From the NCBI GenBank assembly GCA_932521025.1, contig OW051468.1, forward strand, positions 6,138,064 to 6,202,063: a DNA stretch of 64,000 nt. The letters are read 5' to 3'. The notes beneath the pieces are model-generated. The model was not told the origin of the DNA and made no database searches. It saw only the letters and a list, made by a program, of their open reading frames with translations. Shown here in pieces: positions 62,601-64,000 of the stretch (position 1 is the stretch's first letter; each line of letters starts with the position of its first letter). The position numbers and the translations under genes were made by a program. The DNA is from Oscheius onirici (taxonomy: Eukaryota > Nematoda > Chromadorea > Rhabditida > Rhabditidae).

Positions 62601-64000
62601 CGAAATTTACTAAAAGTATCTGAAAATACCTTCAAAGAGACGGCGTTCGGCTCACAGCTGTGATTGATGAATCGGGAGACGTTGCCCTTTACTGTGGCGT
62701 CGATGAGTTTTCGGCCCATTTCAAAGATGTAATGATGAGTGTGATTCGGATCTTTGGCATATCTGAAGAGGCAATTTTAGAAAGTTGTTGAAAAAAGAAC
62801 ACTTTTTGATGCGCTCGTTGAATAGCTCATTTGTGACGACTTCTCCGATATACTCGATGATAAACGTGTTCTTGGGGATCAGCTGTTTCGCTCGTATTCC
62901 GAATCCTTTCAACGGACCCGTGTAGAATGGTTCAACATCGGCGTACACTTTCTAAAACTTTTTTTGCGGATGAAACGAGGTGACGAACTCTTCGGAATCT
63001 CTGGTTCTGGCAGTTGGCCGACGAGCATCTGCGACATTCGAGAAGCATCTGCCGATTGATACAACGATCATCGGAGCAGTTCAAATTCTTCAAATGGCAA
63101 TCGCATCTAAAAGCAAGTTATAAGAAGATCTGCTTGAACGCATACTGGGCAGAGCTCTCCAGTGCACGCTTGACGCGTTTTCCATTCTTCTTGACTTTGT
63201 CGTCGAGATAGATGAGTTCCTCGATCATCTGATAGTTCGGAATAGGCGGAGGTTCGAATTTTTCATCCGGATCGGGCAGTTTTTCGACGGAGGGAGTGGA
63301 AACAACCGGCGGTTTGGCTTCCTCTTCATCTTTGGCGACCTTTCGCGGTTCTTCTTTACATGATACGGCTAAAAAACTGGTATAATTTGACAAAAGGGGA
63401 TACTAACAAGGGTTGCGACTTCGAAGAGGTGATCTTTGGTACAGCGGAGATCGAACCGGACTCCTGCTCCGTCGTTTATATCGAGACTCCGGGGATCGAG
63501 AATGACGGTGGTTATTTACTTTCCAATGAGAACTGCGACGGTCAAAGTTTCGACGTTTGTGATCATTTCGCGGTGGAAGGTAACTTTCACGAGTACGACG
63601 ATACAAGGAATGGCCTCCGTGATCTCTTGAATGGCTGCGTCTTCTGTCTCTCATTGGCGATTTTGTGTCTTTGGATTTGGAGCGGCTTCTGGTCGATGAC
63701 CTTCGCCGAGAATGAGATCGAGAATGTTCCGTAGAGGAATAATGACGAGGACTTTGATTTTTATCGATTCTCTCGCTTGTTGTAGCAGATGAACTGACAG
63801 GAACGATCGGTTTCTCTTCAACGGGCTGCATCGAAGGTTGACGCACTTAAATGCGAGTTATGAGAACCTAAGAAAAGAAGTACCTTGTTTTACGGCCTCG
63901 GCTTCTTTCTGAGCTCTCTCAGCCGCTCGGAGAGCCATGTCACGGGCGAACTTCTCGGCTATGGCCTTGGCTTGCTCCGTTTTCTGAAAAAAATTAATAG
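59642..64000 (-). CDS. met-1: MET-1 / SETD2-type H3K36 methyltransferase, 5' end outside window
   Basis: Histone H3K36 methyltransferase acting with elongating RNA polymerase II. Reading on the minus strand from the right edge: an Arg/Ser-rich region (63400-63850); then an AWS-type Cys cluster (CINRQMLLECRRCSSANC, about 63020-63080). The SET domain follows (GFGIRAKQLIPKN, FIIEYIGEVV, RFINHSCEPNAVSLK; 62490-62950) with a post-SET Cys motif (CHCGTANCKG, about 62400-62440). A strongly acidic stretch lies at about 62290-62380, followed by a helical region. Further on are Arg/Pro-rich exons, a poly-Pro run next to a WW-like segment (NLWYRVKNRSNEGNTYYYF...ETVWELP, 60400-60560), and a C-terminal helical region like an SRI domain (EKRNWLLKQVTKEMVKRE). 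TAG is at 59642-59644. The order AWS-SET-postSET-WW-SRI is that of SETD2. Confidence 0.9.

Noticed and set aside
63360-63734. A 124-codon plus-strand frame with a hydrophobic end
   Set aside because: It is the antisense shadow of the Arg/Ser-rich exon of met-1.

Overview
The window is a gene-dense piece of nematode nuclear DNA. Almost all introns are 36-45 bp with a TTTTCAG-type acceptor. Several start codons sit directly behind such an acceptor, as expected for spliced-leader trans-splicing. Two same-strand gene pairs are spaced like operon members, and most genes have clear Caenorhabditis orthologues. From memory, many of those orthologues (anc-1, mtx-1, che-14, ztf-11, adr-1, cdc-6, mus-81, met-1) map to C. 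elegans chromosome I, which would make this a piece of the matching linkage group in a rhabditid-like worm. The species cannot be named.

Layout. 1-21568 (+): the 3' part of an ANC-1 (giant nesprin) gene. It has seven full copies and one partial copy of a 2,724-bp unit that is almost invariant, then a diverged tail and a KASH domain. 21569-25732: mobile-element debris, namely a minus-strand Cys-rich transposon-type fragment, a 5'-truncated RTE-clade retrotransposon with two in-frame stops, and a CCCGGG-rich patch. 25733-30680 (+): VPS15, the PI3-kinase regulatory pseudokinase. 30863-31313: a palindromic MITE-like element ending 13 bp before metaxin-1 (31327-32630, +). 33156-37791 (+): a Dispatched/CHE-14 RND-family membrane protein, with a hAT-like MITE in one intron. 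39046-41326 (-): a MYT1-type zinc-finger factor (ZTF-11). 41544-48366 (-): ADR-1, a dsRNA-binding pseudo-deaminase. 48894-49256 (+): a small membrane protein of unknown function. 49367-51559 (-): GMPPA. 52319-53774 (-): a CTDSPL2-type phosphatase. 54625-57408 (+): CDC6 followed by NIP7. 57484-59376 (-): MUS81. 59642-64000 (-): MET-1/SETD2, 5' incomplete.

Most genes are housekeeping: nuclear positioning, endosomal PI3P signalling, mitochondrial import, sterol-sensing-domain transport, RNA editing control, nucleotide-sugar metabolism, replication licensing, ribosome assembly, DNA repair and H3K36 methylation. The unusual content lies in the structure rather than in a new pathway. The anc-1 array is homogenised right through its intron and carries a three-unit higher-order pattern, and each unit holds an in-frame intron without stops. 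The ADR-1 deaminase has lost all catalytic residues I could align. Several introns and spacers contain strong hairpins or MITEs, including a perfect 44-bp inverted repeat inside mus-81.
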